From positions 1 through 46,540 of the forward strand of contig JAKJEM010000015.1 of assembly GCA_022705425.1 (NCBI GenBank): a stretch of 46,540 nucleotides of DNA. The letters run 5' to 3'. Under the pieces are notes generated by a model. It ran no database searches, was not told where the DNA came from, and saw only the letters and a list, made by a program, of their open reading frames with translations. The stretch's first letter is position 1. Each line of letters opens with the position of its first letter. This document shows positions 22,321 to 31,245 of this stretch, piece after piece. The position numbers and the translations under genes were made by a program. The stretch comes from Planctomycetota bacterium. Lineage in GTDB: Bacteria; Planctomycetota; Brocadiia; CAIUPP01.

Positions 22321-23631
22321 ATGGCGGAGAAGCTGGCGATTGACGGCGGCAAAAAGGCCATCACGTCCCCCTTGCCGGGCTGGCCGCAGTTCAACGAGAA
22401 CCACTTCGCGGCGGCGCTGACGCCGCTCAAGGAGAACGCGCCGAACTACTGGACCAACCGCAAGGGCAAGCTCCCCAGCGGCAAGGTCGGCAGCCATGGT
22501 ATGGAGTACGAAGAGCGCTTCGCCCGGTGGGAGGGCAGCAAGTTCGCCATCTCCAGCGCCACCGGCACGGCCGCGCTGCACATCGCCCTGGGCGGCTTCC
22601 GCATCGGCCCCGGCGACGAGGTCATCGTCCCCTCCTACACCTTCATCGCCTCCTCGATGTGTGTCCTTCAGGCCGGCGCCATTCCCGTCTTCGCCGACGT
22701 GAAGCCCGACGACCACTGCATTGATCCGAAGTCCATCGCGAAGCTCATCACCCGGCGCACCCGCGCCATCATCCCCGTCCATCTCTACGGCTGCGTCTGC
22801 GACATGGACGAGATCATGGCGATTGCCAGGAAGCACAAGCTGATCGTCATCGAGGACTGCGCCGAAGCCCACGGCTCCGAGTACAAGGGCCGGAAGGTCG
22901 GCGCCATCGGCCACGCCGGCGCCTTCTCCTTCTGCCAGAGCAAACACTGGACCACCGGCGGCGAAGGGGGCATGACCGTTACGGACGACGAGGAGGCCGC
23001 CTGGATCATGCGCAGCTTCCGCGACCACGGCTACGACGTCGCGAAGCGGATGAGCCTGCTCGAACTCGAAGCCCACCTGCCTTACATCCACCGCCGCCTG
23101 GGCTGGAACTACCGCATGACCGAGATCCAGAGCTGCCTGGGCATCTACGAGCTGAGCCGCTTCGAGAAGTGGAACAAGCCCCGCCGCCAGCGCAACCACC
23201 GCATCCTCGTCCAGGAGCTCTCCGGACACCCCGCCGTCGCCAACGTGCAGTACGAGGACAAGAAGAAGGAATGCGTCTTCTTCGTCTTCCCGATCATCCT
23301 GGACATGAGCAAGCTGCGCGTGGACATTGACCAGGTGACCAAGGCCCTCGGCGCCGAAGGCGTGCCCTGCGGGCCGGTGCTCTGGCCCCAGAGCTACAAG
23401 GAGGACGTCTATCGTCTCAACGTCGGCCAGGGCCGCAACGATTTCCCCTTCCACAGCCGCGAATACAGCGACCCGAAGCAGACGGCGAAGTACAAGGACC
23501 TCGCCCTGCCGAATGCGATGGCCTACCAGCAGAACACCTTCTTCACCGTGTGCCATCCGCTGCTCGAGCCGAAGCACATGAAGCTGATCGCCAGAGGCAT
23601 CAAGAAGGTGCTCGACGCCTACGCGAAGTAG
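22321..23631 (+). CDS. DegT/DnrJ/EryC1/StrS family PLP-dependent aminotransferase
   Basis: A 436-residue sugar aminotransferase-like enzyme. It keeps the family landmarks: SSATGTAALHIAL for phosphate binding, GDEVIVPSYTFIASSMCV, VIEDCAEAHGSEYKG holding the PLP-stacking Asp, and the Schiff-base Lys K208 in FCQSKHWTTGGEGG. The family transfers an amino group to keto-sugars, usually nucleotide-bound, for cell-surface sugars or antibiotics. The insert of charged residues in the first 60 positions and the long C-terminus are typical of the larger branch seen in PVC-type genomes, where the true acceptor is unknown. GGAGG lies six bases before the ATG. A strong terminator closes the gene, so it is probably monocistronic, separate from the glycolipid-like cassette that follows. 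Confidence 0.9.
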   Translation: MAEKLAIDGGKKAITSPLPGWPQFNENHFAAALTPLKENAPNYWTNRKGKLPSGKVGSHGMEYEERFARWEGSKFAISSATGTAALHIALGGFRIGPGDEVIVPSYTFIASSMCVLQAGAIPVFADVKPDDHCIDPKSIAKLITRRTRAIIPVHLYGCVCDMDEIMAIARKHKLIVIEDCAEAHGSEYKGRKVGAIGHAGAFSFCQSKHWTTGGEGGMTVTDDEEAAWIMRSFRDHGYDVAKRMSLLELEAHLPYIHRRLGWNYRMTEIQSCLGIYELSRFEKWNKPRRQRNHRILVQELSGHPAVANVQYEDKKKECVFFVFPIILDMSKLRVDIDQVTKALGAEGVPCGPVLWPQSYKEDVYRLNVGQGRNDFPFHSREYSDPKQTAKYKDLALPNAMAYQQNTFFTVCHPLLEPKHMKLIARGIKKVLDAYAK

Positions 23632-23648
23632 TCGCCGCCGCGACCGTC

Positions 23649-23682
23649 CAGGGGAGCAGTCCGCTGCTCCCCTGCTCTTTTT
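23649..23682 (+). terminator. Rho-independent terminator after the aminotransferase gene
   Basis: A perfect 11 bp stem CAGGGGAGCAG/CTGCTCCCCTG with a four-base loop at 23660-23663, followed by CTCTTTTT. The T-run runs directly into the ribosome site of the next gene, so any upstream transcript reaching that gene must read through it. Confidence 0.85.
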
Positions 23683-23695
23683 CAAGGAGCGCCGC

Positions 23696-24997
23696 ATGTC
23701 CGAGGAATCCCTGCGCGTCGGCTTCGGAGAAGTGGACGTCACCCCCGACCGTCCCGTGCGGCTGGCCGGGTACTACTTCGACCGGACGAGCACGTCCGTT
23801 CACGACCGCCTCTGCGTGCGCGCGATGGCCTTCTCCGACGGGCGCGAGCGCGTCGTCCTCGGCGTGGCGGACCTGGCCGACCTGCGGGGCGGCATGAACA
23901 CCGCCCTTCCGTGGATCATCCCCCAGGCCCGTGAAAAGCTCCGCGCACGCTGCGGCCTTGCGCCGCAGAACGCCCTCTTCTGCGCCATCCACACGCACAC
24001 CGGCCCCGACCTCAGCCGCGAGCCCGCGTACACCGCAACGATCCCCGACGCCCTGGCCGAGGCCGCGCGTCGCGCCCTGGCCGACCTGCAGCCCCGCCGG
24101 GCCGCCTTCGGGCGCGACCGCGAGCCGGGGCTTCAGTTCATCCGCCGCTATCGTATGAAGGACGGCAGCGTCCGGACGAACCCCGGCAAGATGAATCCGG
24201 ACATCGTCGAGCCCCTCGGCGCGGTAAACGACACTGTCGGCGCGCTCAGCGTCTCCGAGGGCGGAACGCCGGTCGGCGCCCTCATTCACTTCGCCCTGCA
24301 CTGCGACACCGTGGGCGGCACGGAGATTTCCGCCGACTGGACGCACTACGCGCGCGAGCACCTGCGCCGCGCGCTGAAGCGCGATGTCCCTGTGCTCACC
24401 CCCGTCGGACCCTGCGGCGACGTCAACCACTGGAATGTGCGCGAGGCCTCCTCGCTGCGCGGCTTCGCCGAGACGGAGCGCATCGGCGCGCGCGTGGCTG
24501 CCGCCGCCTGCCGCGCCCTGGACCGCGCCGAGCCGCTGGCTGCCGGCCCTGTCCGCGCCCGGAGGCGCGTTGTGCCCCTGGCCCTGCGTGTCCCCACTGC
24601 CGCCGAACTCGCCGAGGCTGAAGTCGTCGCCGCCCGACCGGCCCCCACCGACGCCGATTTCACGCTGGACCGCGTCGAGGCCTTCCGCCGCATCCGCGCC
24701 GCCAAGGCCGGCCCCGTCGTCGAGGCCGACGTGACCGTGCTGACCGTCGGCAGCCTGGCTCTTGTCGGAATCCCCGGCGAGTACTTCACCGAACTCGGGC
24801 GCGACATCCAGGCGCGCTCGCCCTTCCCCCATACCCTGGTCTGCACCTTGGCGAACACCAACCTCGGCTACATCGGCGCGCGCTGGAACTATGCCGAGGG
24901 CGGCTACGAAACCACCTCGTCCCTCCTCGCCCCCGGCGCCGGAGAGCGGCTGGCCGACACGGCGGTGGAGTTGCTCGGCGAAGCAGCGAAAGGATAG
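23696..24997 (+). CDS. Neutral/alkaline ceramidase N-domain protein
   Basis: A 433-residue protein with the fold of the catalytic domain of neutral ceramidases, zinc amidases that split ceramide into sphingosine and fatty acid. Candidate metal ligands are H99 and H101 (AIHTHTGPDLS) and H202 (FALHCDTVGG); the opening VGFGEVDVTPD is the usual family start. The position of the catalytic Ser, in GDVSPN of animal enzymes, reads GDVNHW here (N244), and the C-terminal immunoglobulin-like domain of true ceramidases is missing. There is no signal peptide. These points make classical ceramidase activity uncertain; a related amide or ester hydrolase is possible. AAGGAG precedes the ATG by six bases. It is the first gene of a three-gene unit, three bases ahead of the GH116 gene. 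Confidence 0.82.
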   Translation: MSEESLRVGFGEVDVTPDRPVRLAGYYFDRTSTSVHDRLCVRAMAFSDGRERVVLGVADLADLRGGMNTALPWIIPQAREKLRARCGLAPQNALFCAIHTHTGPDLSREPAYTATIPDALAEAARRALADLQPRRAAFGRDREPGLQFIRRYRMKDGSVRTNPGKMNPDIVEPLGAVNDTVGALSVSEGGTPVGALIHFALHCDTVGGTEISADWTHYAREHLRRALKRDVPVLTPVGPCGDVNHWNVREASSLRGFAETERIGARVAAAACRALDRAEPLAAGPVRARRRVVPLALRVPTAAELAEAEVVAARPAPTDADFTLDRVEAFRRIRAAKAGPVVEADVTVLTVGSLALVGIPGEYFTELGRDIQARSPFPHTLVCTLANTNLGYIGARWNYAEGGYETTSSLLAPGAGERLADTAVELLGEAAKG

Positions 24998-25000
24998 ACC

Positions 25001-27463
25001 ATGACACGCGAACGACGCTTCAACGGCCCCTGGCGCGGCGACGAACTCCACCAGATCGGCTTCCCGATGGGGGGGATCGGCGCGGGGATGATCTGCCTGA
25101 GCGGCACGGGCGCTTTGACGCACTTCTCCGTGCGGCACAAGCCCGACATCTTCAACGAACCCTATGCCTTTGCCGCCCTGTGCGTGCGCGGGACGGTCAA
25201 CACCGCGCGCGTGCTCGAAGGTCCCGTGCCGCGCATCAAGGCCTTCGGCTATCCGCGGGCCGGCAACGGCGCGGGACACCGCACCTACGGCTTCCCACGA
25301 TTCGCGCAAGCTGTCTTTCGCGCGCGCTTTCCCTTTGCCACCGTCGCCCTGGCCGATCCCGCCCTGCCCCTTCGCGTCGAAATCACCGGTTGGAGCCCCT
25401 TTGTCCCCAACGACGCCGACAACTCCAGCCTGCCCGTGGCGGCGCTGGAATACCGCTTCCTCAACGCCGGGGTCGAGGAGGTGGACGCCGTCTTCTCCTT
25501 CAACACGAAGAATCTCATGGCCGTCGGCGAGGAAGGGGGTTCGGTCACGGCGCGCGAGCGCGGCTTCGTCCTGCGCCAGGCCCCGAACAAGGGACGCTCC
25601 TTCGATCAGGGACATCTCTGCGTCGAGACCGATGCCGAGGGAACGGCTGTCAACGCCGCGTGGTTCCGCGGGCGGTGGTTCGACGCGCAGACAATCGCCT
25701 GGCGCGAGATTGAACGCGGCGAACTGATCCGGCGTCCGCCGCCGTCGGAGGGCGAGCCGAGCCCGGGCGCAAGCCTCTTCGTTCCCCTGCGACTGGGGCC
25801 GGGAGAGGAGAAGACCGTCCGCCTGCGGCTGAGCTGGTATGTTCCGGAATCCGACCAGAGGACCGGCGACTCGCGCGGCGAAACGGCCTGCGCCGCCGGT
25901 TGCGGCTGCGGCAAGGGGCCCGCCGGTGAAGGCCCCACCACCTACTCCCCGTGGTATGCCGCCGCCTTCCCAAGCATCGAGAGTGTCGCGGCGTACTGGG
26001 CCGCGAACTATGACCGCCTCCGCCGCCGCAGCCGCAAGTTCAGCCGCTGCTTCTACGATTCGACGCTGCCGCCGGAGGTTCTCGAAGCCGTGGCGGCGAA
26101 CCTGACTATCCTCAAGTCGCCGACGGTGCTCCGCCAGGGGGATGGACGCCTGTGGGCCTGGGAGGGTTGCAGCGACGAAGTGGGCTGCTGCTCCGGCACG
26201 TGTACGCACGTCTGGAACTACGCCCAGGCGCTGCCGCACCTCTTCCCCGCCCTTGAACGCACCCTCCGGGAGACGGAGCACCGCGTCAGCCAGGACGAAG
26301 GCGGCCACCAGAACTTCCGCTCCGCCCTGCCGATCCGTCCCCCGGCGCACGACTTCCACGCCGCCGCCGACGGCCAGCTCGGCGGCGTAATGAAGACCTA
26401 TCGCGAGTGGCGCATCAGCGGCGACACGGAGTGGCTGCGCGGCTTGTGGCCCGGCGTGCGCCGCAGCCTCGACTACTGCATCGAGACCTGGGACCCCGAT
26501 CATCGCGGCGCCTTGCGCGAGCCCCATCACAACACCTACGACATCGAATTCTGGGGCCCCGACGGCATGTGTACGAGCTTCTACCTCGGCGCCCTGCGCG
26601 CGGCGGTGGCGATGGGGACCGCCCTGGGCGAGGACATCGCGCTCTACGGCCTCCTGCTCAAGCGCGGGCGTGATTTCATGGAGGCGGAGCTATTCGACGG
26701 GGAGTACTTCATCCAGAAGGTGGAGTGGACGGGCCTGCGCGCCGGAGACCCCACCCGGTTCAAGGGGATGCGGCTGAACTACTCGACCGAGGCGATGGCC
26801 CTCCTTCAGCGCGAAGGACCGAAGTATCAGTATGGCCGTGGCTGTCTGGCCGACGGCGTCCTCGGCGCGTGGATCGCCGCCGCCTGCGGCGTGCCCGAGT
26901 TTCTCAATCCCGCACAGGTCCGCAGCCATCTCCTCGCCGTTCACCGGCACAACTTCCGCCGCGACCTTTCGACCCACGCGAACCCCCAGCGCCCGGCCTA
27001 CGCCTTCGGCAAGGACGGCGGCCTCCTCCTCTGCACCTGGCCGAAGGGCGGACGCCTGTCGCTGCCCTTCCCTTACTCGGACGAGGTGTGGACAGGCTTC
27101 GAGTACCAGGTTGCTTCGCACCTGATGATGCACGGGCGCATCGAGGAGGGGCTGGAGATCGTGCGGGCCGCCCGCCGGCGTTACGACGGTCGTTTCCGCA
27201 ACCCCTTCAACGAATACGAGTGCGGCCACTGGTACGCGCGGGCGATGTCCAGCTACGGCCTCCTGCAGGGCCTCAGCGGCGCGCGCTACGACGCCGTCGA
27301 GAAGACGCTCTACCTGACGCCGAGCCTCAAGGGCGACTTCCGTTCCTTCCTCTGCACCGCCACAGGCTACGGCACGGTCGGCGTCCGCGAGGGCAAGCCC
27401 TTCCTGGACGTCAAGGACGGAACGATCCACGTCGAAAAGATCGAATACCGCCCCGCGCCTTGA
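25001..27463 (+). CDS. GH116 family (DUF608) beta-glucosidase / glucosylceramidase-like enzyme
   Basis: An 820-residue enzyme with the two GH116 parts: an N-terminal beta-sandwich domain (about residues 1-300, starting with IGFPMGGIGAGMICLSGTGAL) and an (alpha/alpha)6 barrel. By comparison with human GBA2, the nucleophile is probably E388 (AWEGCSDEVG, just before GTCTHVWNYAQAL) and the acid/base D514 (NTYDIEFWGPDG). GH116 enzymes cut beta-glucosides or beta-xylosides; GBA2 removes glucose from glucosylceramide. A short Cys cluster (CAAGCGCGKG, about 290) between the domains is unusual and may bind metal. There is no signal peptide, so it acts in the cytosol. Its start lies three bases after the previous stop, with AAAGGA as ribosome site, which marks an operon. 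Confidence 0.88.
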   Translation: MTRERRFNGPWRGDELHQIGFPMGGIGAGMICLSGTGALTHFSVRHKPDIFNEPYAFAALCVRGTVNTARVLEGPVPRIKAFGYPRAGNGAGHRTYGFPRFAQAVFRARFPFATVALADPALPLRVEITGWSPFVPNDADNSSLPVAALEYRFLNAGVEEVDAVFSFNTKNLMAVGEEGGSVTARERGFVLRQAPNKGRSFDQGHLCVETDAEGTAVNAAWFRGRWFDAQTIAWREIERGELIRRPPPSEGEPSPGASLFVPLRLGPGEEKTVRLRLSWYVPESDQRTGDSRGETACAAGCGCGKGPAGEGPTTYSPWYAAAFPSIESVAAYWAANYDRLRRRSRKFSRCFYDSTLPPEVLEAVAANLTILKSPTVLRQGDGRLWAWEGCSDEVGCCSGTCTHVWNYAQALPHLFPALERTLRETEHRVSQDEGGHQNFRSALPIRPPAHDFHAAADGQLGGVMKTYREWRISGDTEWLRGLWPGVRRSLDYCIETWDPDHRGALREPHHNTYDIEFWGPDGMCTSFYLGALRAAVAMGTALGEDIALYGLLLKRGRDFMEAELFDGEYFIQKVEWTGLRAGDPTRFKGMRLNYSTEAMALLQREGPKYQYGRGCLADGVLGAWIAAACGVPEFLNPAQVRSHLLAVHRHNFRRDLSTHANPQRPAYAFGKDGGLLLCTWPKGGRLSLPFPYSDEVWTGFEYQVASHLMMHGRIEEGLEIVRAARRRYDGRFRNPFNEYECGHWYARAMSSYGLLQGLSGARYDAVEKTLYLTPSLKGDFRSFLCTATGYGTVGVREGKPFLDVKDGTIHVEKIEYRPAP

Positions 27464-27515
27464 ACGGAGGAAATGCCCTGCGGTTCGGCTCTTTCTGACT
27501 CCGGAGCACGCAACG

Positions 27516-30137
27516 ATGCCCGCGCCCTTCGCCGGTTCGCCGTGGTTCTCGAAGCGTATCGCGCATGTCTGCTACCACCTGATCCGCGACACGATGCCGC
27601 AGAGCGCGCCGACCTTCCCTGCGCTGCTCGACCACATTCGCGTCCTGGCGGACCTGGGCTATAACGGCCTCCTCCTGGAAGCCGAGGCCCTGTTCCCCTT
27701 TCCGTCCGCGCCGGAGATCGCCACCGGCCTCACCTGGACGCCGGGGGAGGTCGAGCGGCTCGCGGGTCTGGCCGACCGCCTCGCGCTGGAGGTCATCCCG
27801 CTGCTGCAATCGCTCGGCCACAACTACTTCATCCTGATGCATCCCCGCTACGCGGCGCTGCGCGAGCTGCCCGGCGCCTTTCAGCAGTACTGCCCCTCCA
27901 ACCCAGCCACGCGCGAGCAGTTCCTGCGCATGGCCGGCGACCTGCTGGCGGCCTTTCCCGCCGCGCGCCGGATGCACATCGGCGGCGACGAATGCCGCAT
28001 GTTGGGCGAATGTCCCCGATGCAAGGCCGTCGTCGAGGCGCACGGCGTGTCCGAACTCTACAGCCGCCACGTCGCCGCCGTGGCGGAAGCCCTGCTGGCC
28101 CGCGGTGTGACGCCGATGCTGTGGGGGGACATCTTCGAGAATCACCCCGAGGCGCTCGATCGCTTCCCGCGTCAGGCCCAACTCGTCTGCTGGTGCTACG
28201 ACATGGCGCACGCCAGGCGTCCCCCCGGATGGGACGTGCTGCAGAGCAAAGGCCACGCCGTGATCGGCGCGTCGGCCATCCGCTTCGGCGGGCACGTGAA
28301 CGACCTCGTGCCCCCGTGGCGCGAGGCGCTGCCGGGCATTACGGACATGACGCGCGCCCTGCGCGACCGGGGCCTCCGGGAGGTCATCGTGACCGACTGG
28401 ATGAAGGGCGCGCACTGGGAATTGAGCGATCGCGGCTGGTTCCACGGGGCGGCCACGGCGCACACGCCCGCCCTTGCGCCCGAGGAGACGGCTGCCGCCT
28501 ACGCCGAGTGGCGCTTCGGGCTGTCGGACGGCCTCATCGCCGAGGTTCATCCCCTCCTGAGCGTTCCCCTTCCCCTGTTCGAGACGATGCAGGCCTCGTT
28601 GCGCCATCGCCTCCACCGGCTCGACCTCTACTCCGAGCGCTACCACGAGCGCCGGGCCTTCTGGCGTCGTCCGGAGAACCGGCCCCTGGCGCGCGAACAG
28701 GTCCGCGCCGCCCGCGCCAATGCGCGCCGGGCGCTCGACATCCTGTGGGCCGTCCGCCCGCAGTTGCGTCGTGGCGAGCGGCAATGGCGCCTGCTCGAGG
28801 ACGCCGCGCGCGAGCTTCTGGCGCGCGCCGAGGCCGCCGAGGCCGCCCTGCTCGATGAAACCGAGTTCGCCGATAACGCCCTAGCTGCTGCCGCGCGCAT
28901 CGAAACGCTCCGTGCCACGCTCGCCGCCCGCCGCGCGCGGGTGGCGGAGCTCTATCCCGAGACGATGCCCAACGCCTCGACGGCGATCCTGGCGCGCATG
29001 CGCTACCCCGATGTCGAGGACGCGCACCTCGCCCGGTTGACGTCCACCCTTGCCGGCGGCGTCCCCGCCTCGACCGTCGCCGCCGCTCACGTCATTCCCT
29101 TCTTCTACAACCCCGGCCCGCCCTACGAGCGCGGGCTCGAACACGGGCGCGTCTTCGGCCCGCGCATCCGCCGCGCCTCCGACCGCTGGGGCGATGAGAA
29201 GAACCACCGCCCCTGGGGACCCGTTCGCGACCGCATGGAGCAGTATCTGCTCACGCGCTTTCCCGAGCTTCTCGATGAGATGCGCGGCATCGCCGACGGC
29301 GCCGGGGTCAGCTTCGACAGCGTTCTCTGGCTCAACCTGTTCAACGCCGTCTCGCGCGCCGCCGGGGGCGCCTGCTCCACCGCCCTCCTGCGCCGCGGAG
29401 GCCGGCTGGCCCTGATGAAGACCTCCGACATTGATGCCGCCCAGCGCGGGATGATGATCCTGCAACTGCGGGAGTGGGGGGGGCGGCGCACGCTCATCGG
29501 CGGATGGGCGGGAACGGTGTGGACGGAGTTCGGGTTGAACGACGCCGGCCTGGCCGTCGGATGCAACTCCCTCCCGCCCCCCAGGACGCAATCAGGAGCG
29601 GGCCTGCCCCAACACCTCGGCTGCACCCCGCTGCTCGAACGGTGCCGCTCCCTCGACGAGGCGTTGGAGTTCATGCGCCGCGAGTCCTTTGCCGGGAAAG
29701 GCTTGAACATCGGAATCGCCGAGGCCTCCGGACGCGCGGCGGTCGTCGAGCGCTGCGCCGAACGCTTCGCCGTTCGCCCGATGGAGGGGGAGTTCCTCGC
29801 CGCGACGAACCACTACCTCTGCCCCGAGTTTGTCGCGCTCAACCGATCCTCGTCCGAGTCCTCCGCGCGCCTGGCGCGGATCGAAGCCTTCCTGGCCTCG
29901 CCGCCCTGCGACGACCCCGTTGAGACCCTCCGCGCGTGCGCCGCCGCAGGCGAGGGCGAAGGACGCATCTGCCGCGCCGAGGCGCAGGCCGCCACGCTCG
30001 CGGCGGTGGTGATCGAGCCGGACGCCGCGCGGCTCTGGGTCACCGGACGCTCGCCCTGTCGCGGCGGATGGGCGCGCTTCGACCTGACGGCGGGGATGGA
30101 GGGACTGGCGCCGGAGGCTGAGACCACCCCGCTCTGA
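27516..30137 (+). CDS. GH20-like glycosidase fused to a C45-type Ntn-hydrolase domain
   Basis: A continuous 873-residue frame holding two unrelated enzyme folds. Residues 1-400 form a GH20-like barrel with SLGHNYFILMHPRYA and the catalytic Asp-Glu pair D158-E159 in HIGGDECRMLGECPRC, which in beta-N-acetylhexosaminidases drives substrate-assisted cleavage. A helical, Ala/Arg-rich linker covers about 400-520. From about 526 a peptidase C45/acyl-CoA:6-APA acyltransferase-like Ntn-hydrolase domain follows: PPYERGLEHGRVFGPRI, nucleophile C620 in GGACSTALL, KTSDID, GLNDAGLAVGCN and ATNHYL. In known members the chain is cut just before the Cys, freeing it as N-terminal nucleophile; here that would give a 619-residue glycosidase-bearing chain and a 254-residue amidase chain. 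GGAG precedes the ATG by nine bases. Last gene of the ceramidase-fold/GH116 unit. Confidence 0.85.
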   Translation: MPAPFAGSPWFSKRIAHVCYHLIRDTMPQSAPTFPALLDHIRVLADLGYNGLLLEAEALFPFPSAPEIATGLTWTPGEVERLAGLADRLALEVIPLLQSLGHNYFILMHPRYAALRELPGAFQQYCPSNPATREQFLRMAGDLLAAFPAARRMHIGGDECRMLGECPRCKAVVEAHGVSELYSRHVAAVAEALLARGVTPMLWGDIFENHPEALDRFPRQAQLVCWCYDMAHARRPPGWDVLQSKGHAVIGASAIRFGGHVNDLVPPWREALPGITDMTRALRDRGLREVIVTDWMKGAHWELSDRGWFHGAATAHTPALAPEETAAAYAEWRFGLSDGLIAEVHPLLSVPLPLFETMQASLRHRLHRLDLYSERYHERRAFWRRPENRPLAREQVRAARANARRALDILWAVRPQLRRGERQWRLLEDAARELLARAEAAEAALLDETEFADNALAAAARIETLRATLAARRARVAELYPETMPNASTAILARMRYPDVEDAHLARLTSTLAGGVPASTVAAAHVIPFFYNPGPPYERGLEHGRVFGPRIRRASDRWGDEKNHRPWGPVRDRMEQYLLTRFPELLDEMRGIADGAGVSFDSVLWLNLFNAVSRAAGGACSTALLRRGGRLALMKTSDIDAAQRGMMILQLREWGGRRTLIGGWAGTVWTEFGLNDAGLAVGCNSLPPPRTQSGAGLPQHLGCTPLLERCRSLDEALEFMRRESFAGKGLNIGIAEASGRAAVVERCAERFAVRPMEGEFLAATNHYLCPEFVALNRSSSESSARLARIEAFLASPPCDDPVETLRACAAAGEGEGRICRAEAQAATLAAVVIEPDAARLWVTGRSPCRGGWARFDLTAGMEGLAPEAETTPL

Positions 30138-30187
30138 CGCCGCGCAAGGGGACTTCCTCGGAATCGGGCGCGTCCGCCTCTGCCTCC

Positions 30188-31132
30188 TCATACCTCGAGG
30201 GAACGCCGCTCGACGTGTTGCAGCGCCAGGTAGGTCAACAGCCCCAGCAGAACCAGACCCAGGGTGAAGAGACCGTAGGCGATCGGCCACCCGACACCGC
30301 TGGTCATCATCGTGTACTCCGACATCCCGCCGATGCTGGCCAGCACATTCAGGGGCATGAAGACCACGTTGATGACCGTCAGCCGCTTCATCAGGATGTT
30401 CAGGTTGTTGCTCACCAGCGACGCGCGGGCGTCCATCAGCCCCGTGAAGACGTTGGCGTACACCTGGGCCTGTTCCAGGCACTGCGCATTCTCGATCGCC
30501 AGGTCGTCCACGTATTCGAGCATCTCCGGCCCCAGCCCCTCGGACAGCGTGTTGCGCGCATTGGCCTTCAGACGCTCGATGACGCGCCCGTTGGCGCTGA
30601 TGGCGTTGACGTAATACACCAGGCTCTTCTCCACCGTGAACATCAGCAGCAGGCTCTTGTTCTCCATGGACTTGGCCAGTTGCGACTCGAGTTCGTCGGC
30701 GATGCCGTTGATGACGTGCAGGTGGGAGATGAAATGCGATACACAGACCGACAACACGCGCAGGAAGAGCATCTGCAAGCTGGGCACCTTGTTGAAGGCG
30801 CGCCCTTCGAAACTGGGCAGGTCCGACGGGGCCACGATGATCAGCCGGTCGCGGAAGAGAAACAGGCCCACGGAGTTCGTGCGGAAGACGAAGTTGTCGT
30901 GCGCCGAGTAGCTCTTCGGGTGCTTGAAGATGACGACCAGGTGGTTGTGATCGAGTTCGACGCGCGGCAGCTCGTTCGGGTCCAGCGCCGACGCCATGTT
31001 GTGTTCGTCTATCTGGAAACGATTGATGAGATCGGCCCGCTCCTCGGCGGTGGGGTCGGTGACGAACAGGATGTCTCCGCCGTCGGGTGCGGGTATCGTC
31101 CGCCCCTGTTCGAGCCTGTATGTCCTGATCAT
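30188..31132 (-). CDS. CorA-family divalent cation transporter-like protein
   Basis: A 314-residue CorA-fold protein: a cytosolic alpha/beta domain, the long stalk helix (around LKANARNTLSEGL) and two C-terminal membrane helices. The signature loop between the helices, GMN in classical CorA magnesium channels, reads GMS (IGGMSEYTMM). A subset of CorA relatives shares this variant, and its ion choice is not known. The preceding RLTVINVVFMPLNVLASI helix is typical. The ATG at 31132 has GAGG five bases upstream and gives the family length; the long frame upstream to 31468 covers the promoter and the neighbouring gene. A strong promoter (TTGACA, 17 bp, TACAAA) lies about 85 bp before the start, inside the end of the EFR1 gene. 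It converges with the GH20/C45 gene. Confidence 0.88.
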   Translation of the reverse strand: MIRTYRLEQGRTIPAPDGGDILFVTDPTAEERADLINRFQIDEHNMASALDPNELPRVELDHNHLVVIFKHPKSYSAHDNFVFRTNSVGLFLFRDRLIIVAPSDLPSFEGRAFNKVPSLQMLFLRVLSVCVSHFISHLHVINGIADELESQLAKSMENKSLLLMFTVEKSLVYYVNAISANGRVIERLKANARNTLSEGLGPEMLEYVDDLAIENAQCLEQAQVYANVFTGLMDARASLVSNNLNILMKRLTVINVVFMPLNVLASIGGMSEYTMMTSGVGWPIAYGLFTLGLVLLGLLTYLALQHVERRSLEV

Positions 31133-31216
31133 GGCAACCTCGAAGACCCGCGCGGTGCGGAGAATGAGCGCCCGCGGTCCCCGGCCCGATCGGAGAACGC
31201 CGGACGCTCCGATATC

Positions 31217-31245
31217 TTTGTATCCCCCGCCGTGCGCCCTGTCAA
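31217..31245 (-). promoter_or_regulatory. Promoter of the CorA-like gene
   Basis: Minus strand TTGACA at 31245-31240, 17 bp, TACAAA at 31222-31217. The -35 box overlaps the stop codon of the upstream EFR1 gene. Confidence 0.6.

Noticed and set aside
20617..23742. 1041-codon minus frame opposite the WD40 and DegT genes
   Set aside because: It spans two recognised genes and a promoter on the other strand, has no ribosome site and no recognisable domain.
23600..26530. 976-codon minus frame opposite the ceramidase-fold and GH116 genes
   Set aside because: Same codon-shadow pattern; it runs through the strong terminator and the start of two clear genes.
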